Positions 43,619 through 55,359 of a stretch of 64,000 nt of DNA are shown here, piece by piece. Position 1 is the stretch's first letter. Each line of letters starts with the position of its first letter. The notes under the pieces were generated by a model. It did not search any database and was not told the DNA's origin. It saw nothing but the letters and a program-made list of their open reading frames with translations. Source of the stretch: Nemertoderma westbladi (Eukaryota; Xenacoelomorpha; Nemertodermatida; Nemertodermatidae); contig JAUCBJ010005137.1 of the NCBI GenBank assembly GCA_032718475.1, positions 1 to 64,000 of the forward strand, written 5' to 3'. The position numbers and the translations under genes were made by a program.

Positions 43619-43716
43619 AGTTAGAGAACCTTTTTAGAGTATTCCAGCGCCTGGGGGGAAACTGGATTGCGAAGCAAAAGGGGCCAGTTAGATCCCACAG
43701 AAGCTTTTACAGTAAC

Positions 43717-44651
43717 TAATGACCCAAACTGCGAGAGTGTTAATCTGCTGTATTTATATCCCTCCAGATTCTTCTAAAAGCCATGATAATGACGCTAATG
43801 TCATGTTTCGTATTGTTGAGGACGCTATAGCCAGGCTACGCTAGAACGGGTTGTGAACCTGATTATATCGTAAACGATATATTTTCCCATGATTTTAGTA
43901 ATTTGCTGCCGGATGATTATATTTTTGATTAAGTTACTGAAAGATTTAGTTGTGATCATATTGTTAATAGCCACGGAAAATATTTACTTTCGCTTTGTAA
44001 ATCTAGTAGGCTCTGAATTTTTAACGGTAGAGTAGGGTGTGATAAGGGTGTTGGAGCACCTACTTATTTTTGTAATTCGGGTGCTGGTAACATCGGGTCA
44101 TCCGTTATAGATTATTGTATACTGTAGGTACGCCAGATTTACTGTAATCATGTAATACGTTTAGAATTGATGAGCCAAATTGTTACTCACACCATGTACT
44201 ATTGTCTGTTTCATTTTCATTTTCATTGAAAATGCCAACAAACTGTGAGCGAGTACAGGATATGTGTACATAATCCAATATTCCGAAATCAGGCGAGCAA
44301 AATGGTTTGAAACCGAGAGTTTTCTGGCCATCAGGAAATTCTGAATGTGCATGTAGGTTTAAAAACAATTTGCAGACTGACGTCGTTATCGAAGCGTTCG
44401 ATGATGTTTACGAATTGTTAACTTGTAGTGAAATTAGTCCTAGTAGCATTGATTGTGCTGTGGAAAAATTTACTAATGTACTATATGATTGTGCAATTTC
44501 TGGTGGGCCTGAAAAATGTAAAGCGCCGGGAAACAATAACTTTAATCCAGTTCCTAAAAGTGGAGCGATTTGGTTTGATTTTGACTGTAAGGCAGCAAAA
44601 TGATCGTTTAATCGCGCTTTAAATTTCTGGCTCAATTATTTTTGCTGTTTT
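43717..44651 (+). pseudogene. Decayed LINE endonuclease fragment (different clade)
   Basis: Reading across frameshifts and stops, the plus strand gives pieces typical of an APE endonuclease of another non-LTR family: a segment near 43900-44130 resembling SCDHIVNSHGKYLLSLCKSS, then GVGAPTYFCNSG and GSSVIDYC, and downstream (44361-44600) a linker with KAPGNNNFNPVPKSG and WFDFDCKAAK. At least four breaks are present, so it is dead. It ends where LINE copy 4 begins. Confidence 0.6.
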
Positions 44652-45645
44652 GTGTTATGGGGCGTCCTCCAAGGAGACACACTTGCACCATTCTTGTTCA
44701 TAATTGTGGTTGACTATGTTCTACGCATGTCCTTAGATCATCATAATGATGATGGGGTGATGATAACTCCACCTACTGGCTCCAGAAGTCGAGGAAATCC
44801 TACCAAGTACCTAACTGATCTAGACTTTGCTGATGACTTAGGAGTACTCTCAGAATCACTAGAGGGAGCCCAACGGCTCCTCAGCTCATTAGAACATGCT
44901 GCTTCTAGTGTTGGTCTTTTTATTAACTCCAGAAAGACCAAAATTTTGACAGTTAACTTTGAAAGTCCTCAGCAAGACTCTGATCGGATGAGCATAAGCT
45001 CAAAAGATGGTATGCTTGAGCATGTGGATGACTTCTGTTACCTGGGATCATGGATCCGGAAGTCAGGTGAGGACCTTCGAATACGTAAGGGAAAGGCATG
45101 GGCAGCCTTGAATAGGCTTTCCAGGATTTGGAAGTCACCGAGAATTAATCGGAAACTTAAGGTCCGGTTATTTAGAGCTGCAGTAGTTCCAGTACTCTTC
45201 TATGGGAGTCCATGCTGGGCTCTAACTGCTGAGGACACCAAATCTCTGGATGGCACATTCACAAGAATGCTACGCCGGGTTCATTGTGTCAAGTTCAATG
45301 CACACATCTCCAACCAGACACTATATAACATTGGAGGTGTCTCATTGGTTCCCCCAAGCTTGACACTAGAACAAAATCGCCTCCGATTTGCAGGACATTG
45401 CTTTCGCCGTGAGGACCAGCCAGTGCATAATCTTGTACTTTGGCAGCCTCATGGAGTGAATAAGCATGGTGGACAGCCCATGACTTTCTTGAGACGCATC
45501 TTAAAGGACACTGGCCTTGAAGATGCGGATGATCTAGCAAATGTCATGGGTGATAGGGAGTTGTGGCGGTGCAATTTTGTCGATAAGCCAGCACAGCATT
45601 CTTAAAAATGCAGCTGCAATGCAGCATGCCGATCCTAGTAGTAGT
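44652..45645 (+). mobile_element. RTE-like LINE copy 4, 5'-truncated
   Basis: It starts in the reverse transcriptase domain (TGTTATGGGGCGTCC) and runs to the normal 3' end, CCGATCCTAGTAGTAGT. 5' truncation is the usual outcome of incomplete target-primed reverse transcription. No target duplication was found. Confidence 0.92.
44655..45605 (+). pseudogene. Reverse transcriptase C-terminal part, LINE copy 4
   Basis: About 317 residues are open, from LWGVLQGDTLAPFLF through the catalytic DFADDLG to the normal stop, with some substitutions relative to copy 2 (for example KYLTD preceded by NPT, and CVKFNAH for CVKYNAH). The endonuclease and the first RT blocks are missing, so the product could not act alone. 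Confidence 0.9.
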
Positions 45646-46701
45646 GCTACTGTATACTGGAGTTGCACTGCATACAGGAGTTGTGCTACTATATACAGGA
45701 GTTGTGCTACTGTATACTGGAGTTGTGCTACTGTATACAGGAGTTGTGCTACAGTATACAGGAGTTGTGCTACTGTATACAGGAGTTGTACTACTGTATA
45801 CTGGAGTTGTACTACTGTATACAGGAGTTGTGCTACTGTATACAGGAGTTGTACTACTGTATACTGGAGTTGTACTACTGTATACTGGGGTTGTACTACT
45901 GTATACAGGAGTTGTGCTACTGTATACATGAGTTGTACTACTGTATACATGAGTTGTGCTACTGTATACTGGAGTTGTACTACTGTATACAGGAGTTGTG
46001 CTACTGTATACTGGGGTTGTACTACTGTATACAGGAGTTGTGCTACTGTATACAGGAGTTGTACTACTGTATACATGAGTTGTGCTACTGTATACAGGAG
46101 TTGTACTACTGTATACATGAGTTGTGCTACTGTATACTGGAGTTGTGCTACTGTATACTGGAGTTGTACTACTGTATACAGGAGTTGTGCTACTGTATAC
46201 TGGGGTTGTACTACTGTATACAGGAGTTGTGCTACTGTATACAGGAGTTGTACTACTGTATACTGGAGTTGTGCTACTGTATACTGGAGTTGTACTACTG
46301 TATACAGGAGTTGTGCTACTGTATACTGGGGTTGTACTACTGTATACAGGAGTTGTGCTACTGTATACAGGAGTTGTACTACTGTATACATGAGTTGTGC
46401 TACTGTATACTGGAGTTGTGCTACTGTATATTGGAGTTGTGCTACTGTATACTGGAGTTGTGCTACTGTATACTGGAGTTGTGCTACTGTATACTGGAGT
46501 TGTGCTACATGCTACTGTATACAGGAGTTGTGCTACTGTATACTGGAGTTGTGCTACATGCTACAGTATACAGGAGTTGTGCTACTGTATACTGGAGTTG
46601 TGCTACATGCTACTGTATACAGGAGTTGTGCTACTGTATACTGGAGTTGTGCTACATGCTACTGTATACAGGAGTTGTGCTACTGTATACTGGAGTTGTG
46701 C
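45646..46701 (+). repeat. 21-bp minisatellite, about 50 units
   Basis: The unit is GCTACTGTATACTGGAGTTG plus T, with ACAGG/ACTGG/ACATG variants and the internal palindrome CTGTATACAG. It begins directly after the TAG repeats at the LINE copy 4 tail. Because 21 is a multiple of three and the unit lacks stops in several frames, long frames appear on both strands; they are by-products. Confidence 0.95.
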
Positions 46702-46849
46702 AATTTTAAGTAGACCCTTAATTGGGTAGTTAATTGATTAAAATAAAATATATTCGTTAGTAATATACCAATAAATCCCTGTTATATAACACTAAAATCG
46801 GCTTATGCGAGGAGCCCCACCCCACCCCATCCCAGCAGCCGATTTGCAT
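46702..46849. other. Short spacer, no gene seen
   Basis: AT-rich sequence followed by the C-rich phrase CCCCACCCCACCCCATCCC. Nothing recognisable. Confidence 0.4.
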
Positions 46850-48055
46850 GGGGTGCATGTAAAGAGCGGACTGCGGATTGTCAATTAAAATCGCAAATAT
46901 GCCCGGTCAATTTGAATTATAGCATTATAATGTAAGAATCCGCTCTTTGTTGTCTGGACAAACGGCGGACTGAAGCCAGAAAATTGTAACCTGATTGGCT
47001 CAATCATTTACATAGGCCCAAAGGGAACTTTCCTGAATCCTCTTATTGGCTTAAATGTTTTCATTGTTTTGTTTTGTTTTCAATTGTTTTCATATCTTCA
47101 ATAGAGATGGAAACACAAACAATATTCCAACATTGCTACAGTATAATTATACTGTAAGTAATTAAGTAGGACTACCGGTGAGGTATCAATTAAGCTGCCG
47201 TCAGCAGGCATGTACTGTTGGCCTACCGGCTACTGTGTACTGGTCAGCCGGTTGAACTTTTCGACTAATTCAAACTAAACTAAGTATAATAAGTAACGTA
47301 ATCGATGACGGCCGTATTGCACGTGTAGTAGGCCTATTCTTAAACGTCCAAAACTAAACTTACTATAATACATCCAGGCTTACGTAAGATGAGAGTGCCT
47401 TGATGTGAAAGTTTAGGAAAATATTACCTGATTACTACTGTATTTACAGTAGAGGTAGGTTCGCCACTAGTCCTCAGTAGGTATAGGTTCGCCACTAGTA
47501 GTAGTCCCGTAATCAACAGTCCACGTAATTACTGTATAGGATGATTATTTCCTGTATTACAGTGTTGCACAATGGTAAACATCTAAAAGCCAATGCTGCA
47601 ATGGGATGATTCATTCTTTAAGTTCCCTTTCAGCCTATGTAAATGATTGACAGTATTTAAGGATATAAAAAAATGTGTCATACTATAAATACCCAAGGTA
47701 GTAAAATAATACTTCATGTCTGATACTTAGCTTAATACCTGGTTGATTGCGTCCACTAGCTCCAGGCTATTAGCAGTCAGCCAGCTTCAGTCATCATTTA
47801 TAACTATTGATTTAATTATGAAGGTGTATTGCAATTTCTTATTTGTTTGATTGGATAAATAAATATAATGAATGAATGAATGAATGAGCCAATCAGGTTA
47901 CAATTTACCGGCTTCAGTCCGCCATTTGTCCAGACAACAAAGAACGGATTCTTAGTTTGGAAGTCGATAATTCAAATTGACCGCGTGGATTTTGGCAATC
48001 CGCAGTCCGTAGTCCGCCAGTCCGCTCTTTACATGCACCCATTTGCATGTACCCT
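46850..48055. mobile_element. Foldback (long inverted-repeat) element
   Basis: Arms at about 46855-47010 and 47885-48045 are inverted copies, sharing GCATGTAAAGAGCGGACT, GTCAATTTGAATTAT, TTTGTTGTCTGGACAAA and TGTAACCTGATTGGCTCA with scattered changes. A second, shorter inverted similarity pairs about 47005-47062 with 47577-47655. There is no coding region. An (AATG)n run lies at 47868-47886. Exact termini and target duplication were not resolved, so the superfamily is unknown. Confidence 0.75.
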
Positions 48056-48216
48056 TACAGCGTTACGGTACTGAGTGTTCTCAGTATATCAGTTCTCATT
48101 AAAATATTAATTAACTTCAGTCCAAGGACTACTTCAGTAGTCCTTGCTTCAGTCCCATAAATGTTACCGTACAAATTAAATATGCAAATAAAATGCTGCA
48201 ATTATGGTTGAATAAC
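48056..48216. other. 3' flank of PIN4 with AAGGACTAC repeats
   Basis: This short spacer holds CCAAGGACTACTTCAGTAGTCCTTGC, an imperfect palindrome whose arms recur upstream of the gene (48700-48740 and 48965-48990). There is no poly(A) tract next to the gene. Confidence 0.5.
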
Positions 48217-48600
48217 TTATTTTTTTCCCTCTATCATTATGATATGGTAACCAAACTTTGTCTTTACGGGCGGGTCAGTATATATTGGTTTAGCGGTTTT
48301 ACTGGGAGTCAAGGCGAAGGCTGCATCCTGGAAGGGGCCCACCATGGATCCACGGACCATCCAGCCTAGATCACCACCCGATCTCGCTTTATCTTCACTG
48401 AACTGTGTCGCTACTTCGTTAAACTTCACCCCACTCTTGAGTTTAGCCATTGCTTCCAGGACTTTGCTTTCCTTCTCACATAGAATGTGCCGGACTTTCA
48501 CTGACGATCCGGCGGTCGATGCCTCGGTGTCTCCGGATTTACCAGGTTTACCTTTAGTTTTAGACTCGCCCTTAGCGGCTGCTTTTGGTTTCGGAGGCAT
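48217..48600 (-). CDS. PIN4: Parvulin-type peptidyl-prolyl isomerase PIN4 (Par14-like)
   Basis: The CDS is 127 residues from an ATG at 48600 ([14 protein letters not shown]); the longer frame upstream lacks an ATG and looks like leader. The N-terminal ~35 residues are basic and low complexity, as in Par14, which binds DNA and associates with pre-ribosomal complexes. The rotamase domain follows (about 35-127), with [45 protein letters not shown] and [15 protein letters not shown], matching PIN4 rather than PIN1, which has a WW domain. Length equals the usual family length. It has no introns here, whereas vertebrate PIN4 is split; no poly(A) tail or target duplication is seen, so a retrogene is possible but unproven. 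The frame is intact and well conserved, which argues for function. Confidence 0.94.
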   Translation of the reverse strand: MPPKPKAAAKGESKTKGKPGKSGDTEASTAGSSVKVRHILCEKESKVLEAMAKLKSGVKFNEVATQFSEDKARSGGDLGWMVRGSMVGPFQDAAFALTPSKTAKPIYTDPPVKTKFGYHIIMIEGKK

Positions 48601-49726
48601 TTCTCCTATCCGTATGCATGAGGTATGGGTATGAGCATGAGGTATATGGTATATTCCAAGAATGCAAATACTTAAATAACCGTACGGGCATGGTAGACTC
48701 AAGGACTACTGAAGCAAGGACTGGCACAGTCCTTGCTGAAAACAATACTGCAATACATGAAAGCAAAATGTAATTGAAAAACTAATAGGGCGAGGGCCTA
48801 CTGTAATACCGGTAGGCCTACCAAAAGTAGACTTATACCATACCATCATTTTACCATAAATTTACCACACCAGACAATAACTTTTTACCCCAGGATGAGT
48901 ATGTTTATCAGTTCAACTGGTTACCAACATGGCCTCCGCTAGCGAAATCTGGATTTACCGTGTGCCAGTCCTTGCTTCAGTAGTCCTTGGGTTGACCATA
49001 AGTGTGAAGTATGTAAACACTACCGGTACAATACTGCAATAGGCCTACACAGCACTGCACGCTAAACACAAATAGCAGTAATCCGATTTTTGATAAAACT
49101 CAGCTGTTATTTACGTCGTTTTCCACTGCCTGAAATTGCTCGAAACACCCCCCCCCCCCCCCCCCTTGGATGTTTCAGTATATAATTTCAAGATACCTCA
49201 CAAACAATACAGATGCACCGCACCAAAAATTGTATGGAATAGTAATATAATTACTAAACGTCATTGTTTATCAATCGCCATTGACTGGTGCCTACAATTT
49301 TAGGAGATTACTTAGACACAATAGCAAAGCTAGTGCTGTGCCTGGGTAACCTTTTACTAACAAGTTGATTTGCGAGGGGGGGGGGGGGGGGTGGATTGGC
49401 GGTATGACACCAAAGAATTGGGTAACCATCTTATACACCTGAGAATGATAACTGTGGGAAGCCAACCCAGAGTACTCCCGCGAGGACCTTCTCACTGACC
49501 AGACTGCAGACTGTGAAATTGAGGGGAGTGAGAAAAAACGGTGGCATTCTAGAGTAATGAGTAGGATAGTAATATAAGTTTCAGAGTTGATAATTGAGGT
49601 CGATATGTCAAAGTGGATAACTGTAACCGATGATACGCAGAGGGTATAATTCTAAAAGATTTATTTATTATCCCGATTTTGGGGTATTTTCCAGCGAAAA
49701 AATAAAAGTAACAATTTAAGAATAAA
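48601..49726. other. Intergenic region, no gene seen
   Basis: It contains two further copies of the AAGGACTAC/CAGTCCTTGC motif (about 48700-48740 and 48965-48990), a C run near 49148-49165 and a G run near 49376-49391. No coding region or RNA gene was recognised. Confidence 0.5.
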
Positions 49727-51854
49727 AGGGCTTCCAGAGTTATTTAACTACATACGAAAATAATAGGTGGAAGTGAGTTTTTAGGCTATAAGCGGCGTTT
49801 TTTCATGTTACTACCTACAGAACCAGTTAAAAGGTTATAACTTTCGAGGAGACAGTGCCAGTGACTTGAGAAAGTGTGAGACAATTGGGGTTACTATTCC
49901 CAATTTGTACACAGTGTTACAACTCAGAAAACACAGGGCTTCCAGAGTTATTTAACTATATTCGAATATAATACGTCGTAGTGTGTTTTTAGGCTATAAG
50001 CGGCGTTTTTTCATGTTACTACCTACAGAACCAGTTAAACACGTTAGTAACTTTCGAGGAGACAGTGCCAGTGACTTGAGAAAGTGTGAGACAATTGGGG
50101 TTACTATTCCCAACTTGTACACAGTGTTACAACTCAGAAAACACAGGGCTTCCAGAGTTATTTAACTACATACGAATATAATACGTGGGAGTGTGTTTTT
50201 AGGCTATAAGCGGCGTTTTTTCATGTTACTACCTACAGAACCAGTTAAATACTGATAACTTTCGAGGAGACAGTGCCAGTGACTTGAGAAAGTGTGAGAC
50301 AATTGGGGTTACTATTCCCAACTTGTACACAGTGTTACAACTCAGAAAACACAGGGCTTCCAGAGTTATTTAACTACATACGAATATAATACGTGGAAGT
50401 GTGTTTTTAGGCTATAAGCGGCGTTTTTTCATGTTACTACCTACAGAACCAGTTAAACACGTTAGTAACTTTCGAGGAGACAGTGCCAGTGACTTGAGAA
50501 AGTGTGAGACAATTGGGGTTACTATTCCCAATTTGTACACAGTGTTACAACTCAGAAAACACAGGGCTTCCAGAGTTATTTAACTATATTCGAATATAAT
50601 ACGTCGTAGTGTGTTTTTAGGCTATAAGCGGCGTTTTTTCATGTTACTACCTACAGAACCAGTTAAAAGGTTATAACTTTCGAGGAGACAGTGCCAGTGA
50701 CTTGAGAAAGTGTGAGACAATTGGGGTTACTATTCCCAACTTGTACACAGTGTTACAACTCAGAAAACACAGGGCTTCCAGAGTTATTTAACTATATTCG
50801 AATATAATACGTGGGAGTGTGTTTTTAGGCTATAAGCGGCGTTTTTTCATGTTACTACCTACAGAACCAGTTAAAAGGTTATAACTTTCGAGGAGACAGT
50901 GCCAGTGACTTGAGAAAGTGTGAGACAATTGGGGTTACTATTCCCAATTTGTACACAGTGTTACAACTCAGAAAACACAGGGCTTCCAGAGTTATTTAAC
51001 TATATTCGAATATAATACGTCGTAGTGTGTTTTTAGGCTATAAGCGGCGTTTTTTCATGTTACTTCCTACAGAACCAGTTAAATAGGTTATAACTTTCGA
51101 GGAGACAGTGCCAGTGACTTGAGAAAGTGTGAGACAATTGGGGTTACTATTCCCAACTTGTACACAGTGTTACAACTCAGAAAACACAGGGCTTCCAGAG
51201 TTATTTAACTACATACGAATATAATACGTCGTAGTGTGTTTTTAGGCTATAAGCGGCGTTTTTTCATGTTACTACCTACAGAACCAGTTAAAAGGTTATA
51301 ACTTTCGAGGAGACAGTGCCAGTGACTTGAGAAAGTGTGAGACAATTGGGGTTACTATTCCCAATTTGTACACAGTGTTACAACTCAGAAAACACAGGGC
51401 TTCCAGAGTTATTTAACTATATTCGAATATAATACGTCGTAGTGTGTTTTTAGGCTATAAGCGGCGTTTTTTCATGTTACTTCCTACAGAACCAGTTAAA
51501 AGGTTATAACTTTCGAGGAGACAGTGCCAGTGACTTGAGAAAGTGTGAGACAATTGGGGTTACTATTCCCAATTTGTACACAGTGTTACAACTCAGAAAA
51601 CACAGGGCTTCCAGAGTTATTTAACTATATTCGAATATAATACGTCGTAGTGTGTTTTTAGGCTATAAGCGGCGTTTTTTCATGTTACTTCCTACAGAAC
51701 CAGTTAAAAGGTTATAACTTTCGAGGAGACAGTGCCAGTGACTTGAGAAAGTGTGAGACAATTGGGGTTACTATTCCCAATTTGTACACAGTGTTACAAC
51801 TCAGAAAACACAGGGCTTCCAGAGTTATTTAACTATATTCGAATATAATACGTG
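49727..51854 (+). repeat. ~208-bp satellite array, about 10 units
   Basis: Units begin AGGGCTTCCAGAGTTATTTA at 49727, 49935, 50145, 50353, 50563, 50771, 50979, 51188, 51396, 51604 and 51812 (periods 208-210). Units differ mainly around ATTCGAATATAATACGTCGT and around CCAGTTAAAAGGTTATAAC. The array is cut by BEL-1 copy D at 51855, within a unit. The ~60-residue frames that recur are part of the repeat. Confidence 0.95.
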
Positions 51855-53126
51855 TGTAAAAGCTTCTGTGGGATATAACTGGCCCTTTTGCTTCGCAATC
51901 CAGTTTCCCCCCTAGGCGCTGGAATACTCTAAAAGGCTCTATAACTATATATATATTCCCCTCGCCCGCAAGGTACCGTTATAGGTGTTTTAACGGACAT
52001 AAAAGTCATTCTGCTATATACGTGTTTTGGCGGACATGGTAAGGCAAAAAACCTGCAATGCACCAAATACCTTTACACAGCTTAGCCTTGATGATTCAGA
52101 TTACGACATCTAACAGCTGGTTGCTGACATGGGAACAGCCATTGGACACGTAGTTCTTTGTTTAGCTTAAGCCAATCAGAGCGATTTTTTCTGTCGATGT
52201 GGAGATATTCGGCCGATCATACTAGGAGTGTTCAGTCTTACTGTTTTTTCTTGATACTGTTGTGTTGTTGCTATCTAGGCCAGGAACACCGGCTCTAGAG
52301 TCAATTCGTTTTCATACTTTAGAAGAAACATTAGTAGGCTTAAATTATAGAGCGTATAACTGTTATCATTCATCACATATCTTATCTATCATATCAACTG
52401 ATCGCAATTCAGTCTTACATTATCGGTTCAATATACATTATTATACTGCTATTTACTATTGTTTGGTTGAATATTATTTGGAGAACATTTATAAAGAACC
52501 CAAATTTCCCAATTTTCTTGATACACTACAGGTTAGAGAGACGGGTTATATATAGCGATTGCGACTTATATTATTGTGGTTTGTAGTGAATTTAATGCTA
52601 TTTGATAAGCACTACATGAGTCCGTTGCTGTTCTCTTTATATATGATAAAATTCATTGACGGTCGGCAAATTAGTGAGCAGTATTGTGTGTTACCGGTAG
52701 TGTGCATGATTGTGACTGATAACTAAGCATTTCCTAAAGAATGCGCCTCATACGTGAATCATAAGCCTTACCGACTTACCGTTGTGATTAGTATAAGTCA
52801 TATCTCTGTTTACCTAGATAGAGCGCCACGTCCTAAAGGAACTGTTAATATTTCCCGAAAGTGAATAATATTAGTCAGAAATTATTTATTAACGATCAAT
52901 CGAATAATACAATACAGTAAGCTTACACTGCAATAATAATCTAAGCCCTCAGAATCCAGTCTCCCGGGTATATCCAGCGGGTGAATGGACGCGCACTAGG
53001 CTGGCTTCTGCTAATGTTGTGTTTATTGGTATTAAATATTTGTCATCTTCTAAAGTCTATTTATAAACCAAAAGACATATAAATTTTGGCAGGTTAAACT
53101 GCTAAAGGTCTTCAAAAGCGCGTACA
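51855..53126 (+). repeat. BEL-1 copy D 5' LTR
   Basis: This LTR is 1272 bases, begins TGTAAAAGCTTCTGTGGG and ends GCGCGTACA. It is inserted in the satellite after ATACGTG. It carries the TATATATATATTCCCC promoter-like phrase. Confidence 0.92.
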
Positions 53127-55359
53127 ATAACAGTTATTGACTTTATTGCAGTAAGCAATAAAGTTGAAAGTACCGGTCGACCGGTAAACCTGAACCGGTA
53201 CTTCTGTAGGTCAGTAGGCCCAACTGCCAGAACCGGTACTGCTGTAGGTCCGTAGGTCCAACTGCCAGAACCGGTACTTCTGTAGGTCCGTAGGCCCAAC
53301 TGTCCTAACCGGTACTTCCAGTATAAGTACATTAGTATTATTCGATTTTGATTATTGTATACCGGTAGGTCTCGATATTAAATCGGGGACGCCTGGTTTT
53401 TATTGAGATTTTACTTAGGTCTATTTCTGTCAGTTTTATTTCCTAGTAAGTTAATATTGAGCTGAAGACGTGTAAGTCTGCTCAGATTGTTCAGATAACT
53501 GTAGGCCGGACTGTTGTCGGATTGTTGTTGGGTTTGGAGAGATTACGGCGTGTGTAGAGTTTGTCCGATAGAGTGCCAGTTAGTAAGTTGGGGCAGCCAT
53601 AGCTGTAAGGTCAATCCCCTCTTAAAGAATAAGTCGTACTACCGTGTTAGAACGCATACTAACTAACCATTTTGGAATCTGCACATACTGTAGTTTATTT
53701 AGGCTTGACAGTATTCTGCCAGCGTTTTGGCCTGTGTTTGTTTGTGTGGTCTGTTCAGGTACCGTAATAGTTATTACTCAGATATTTTGTAGGCTGGATT
53801 GTTGTCTAGCTATTATTAGGTCTGAAGAGATTGCTGCGTGTGTAGAGTTTGTCTGATAAAGTGCCAGTTAGTAAGTTGGGGCAGCCATAGCTGTAAGGTC
53901 AATCCCCTCTTAAAGAATAAGTCGTACTACCGTGTTAGAACGCATACTAACTAACCATTTTGGAATCTGCACATACTGTAGTTTATTTAGGCTTGGTGGT
54001 AGTCTGCCAGCGTTTGGTTTGTATTTTGTTTGAGTATTCTGTACGGGTAGCGTAATATTTATTATTCAGAGTTTATGCGATTATTCGCAACATTCATGTC
54101 CCCAAGTTTATTCCTACAGTAATTGTGTTTGTTACACATACCGTTATAGTTAAATTAACCCCGGTACTACACGGGCTGCTTGGCGTAGGAAAAGACTGGT
54201 GACTTTGTGCTTCGGTCACTCCAGCAGATGCCGTGGTTCTTTTAACTGTTCAAGTATATTTAACTACTGATTATTTGTTGTACCAGTACTTGTACCTAAT
54301 TTAGGGTTTAGTGTACAGTGCTTTCCGAAGTAATTAGTGTGTAGGCAGTATATTTGTGTTGTAAAGTGGTTAATAGGCACGCTGGATCTGGTAGTCCGCG
54401 GTAATTAACTTCTAGGTAGGAACACTCCGTGATACATAACGTAGTACCTATAGCGATACGGTTATAGGTCGTCAGGCGGTGGTATTTTCCTATCTGGACA
54501 GTGCAATATATTTACTACTACTTATTATTTCAAATACCGTAGTACCCTGTCCGTTGTAATAACCAGAATTCTAACCCTTTGTTAGGCTGGTTTGTAGACT
54601 TCCTGTAAAATTACCCTAAAATTTCGTACGTAATATTTTTGTTGTGTTTAATTAGAGATTTAATCTCACCCGTATCGTAAGTAATTTGTAGTATTAAGTA
54701 ACTTAGGTAAATTAGAATTATCTGTTTTAGTGTCCCATAAGTAGCACTTCACTGAGAGCGCACAGCTTCTGTGTAGTGACTCCCCCAGAAATAATAACAT
54801 TTATTTCAAATATTGACAAAACCCTTTTAAACGGGTATATATATATTATAAATCAACTCAAACGATTTATAAATAGTAGGCCTGCCATACAACAACTAGG
54901 TCTCAATATCAGTTGGACTACTGCTTAAATAACGGTAATAAAGTAAGTTAAAGTAACCAAGTAACCCTAAAATATTCAGAAATTCAATTATTCTAAAATA
55001 ATTGACATACCGGTATTTACCATAGGCTTATTATATTTATTTCTATAAATTTGAGCTGAAATCATACCGGTACTCTGTAATTAATTCTAGTTCATAATTA
55101 TACTTATATATACTATCAGTGTAAGCTGTATACCGGTATTCACGATAGGCCTATTATATATTTATATATATTTGTGCTAAAATTATATACCGGTACTCTG
55201 TGACAAACCTAGTTTACAATACTTATATATACTATAAGTGTATACCGGTATTCTAATATACTGCAATAAATTACCGGTACTAGGCCAACGGTCATACTGA
55301 ATTACTAGACTTGCTTTAACTGTAACTATAGCAGTAAGCATTCAACTGTATAGCTAAAC
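53127..55359 (+). other. BEL-1 copy D leader
   Basis: It has ACCGGTTCTGGCAGTTGG-type repeats (53175-53320), the ~290-base tandem duplication (GGGGCAGCCATAGCTGTAAG near 53592 and 53879) and the cluster of ATACCGGTAT palindromes (about 55005-55280) just before gag. Confidence 0.75.

Larger units (their letters stand above)
31605..43711 (-). mobile_element. Complete non-autonomous BEL/Pao element, family BEL-1, copy B
   Basis: The element is 12,107 bp, flanked by a perfect 5-bp duplication GTAAC (31600-31604 and 43712-43716). On the minus strand the order is 5' LTR (42464-43711), leader (40211-42463), gag-protease (36008-40210), an AT-rich region, a zinc-knuckle frame (32932-34323) and 3' LTR (31605-32853). 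The LTRs differ at only a handful of positions, so insertion is recent. No reverse transcriptase, RNase H or integrase motif is present anywhere inside, although everything needed to define a complete insertion is. Confidence 0.95.
42464..43711 (-). repeat. BEL-1 copy B 5' LTR
   Basis: This LTR is 1248 bases with TGTAAAAGC...GCGCGAACA ends. It is almost identical to the 3' LTR; the visible differences include GAGTAAGTGAGTAGG versus GAGATTAGTTAGTAGG near 43204. Confidence 0.95.

Noticed and set aside
45534-46713. Long open frames (285-390 codons) with repeated TVYRSC, CIQELC or LLYTGV motifs
   Set aside because: They are produced by the 21-bp minisatellite, which has no stops in several frames on both strands; no start context or protein family supports them.
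48601-48702. N-terminal extension of PIN4 (34 extra residues)
   Set aside because: The extension begins at TTG, not ATG, and the conserved PIN4 start MPPK lies at 48600.
49983-50165. Repeated 60-residue frames in the satellite
   Set aside because: They recur only where indels happen to keep the repeat in frame, and there is no sign of selection on coding.
49727-51854. CRISPR array
   Set aside because: The period is ~208 bp with no spacer/repeat alternation, and the context is an animal genome; it is a satellite.
52262-52555. 97-residue frame inside the copy D LTR
   Set aside because: It is not conserved as a frame in the other LTRs and matches no family; chance frame in AT-rich sequence.
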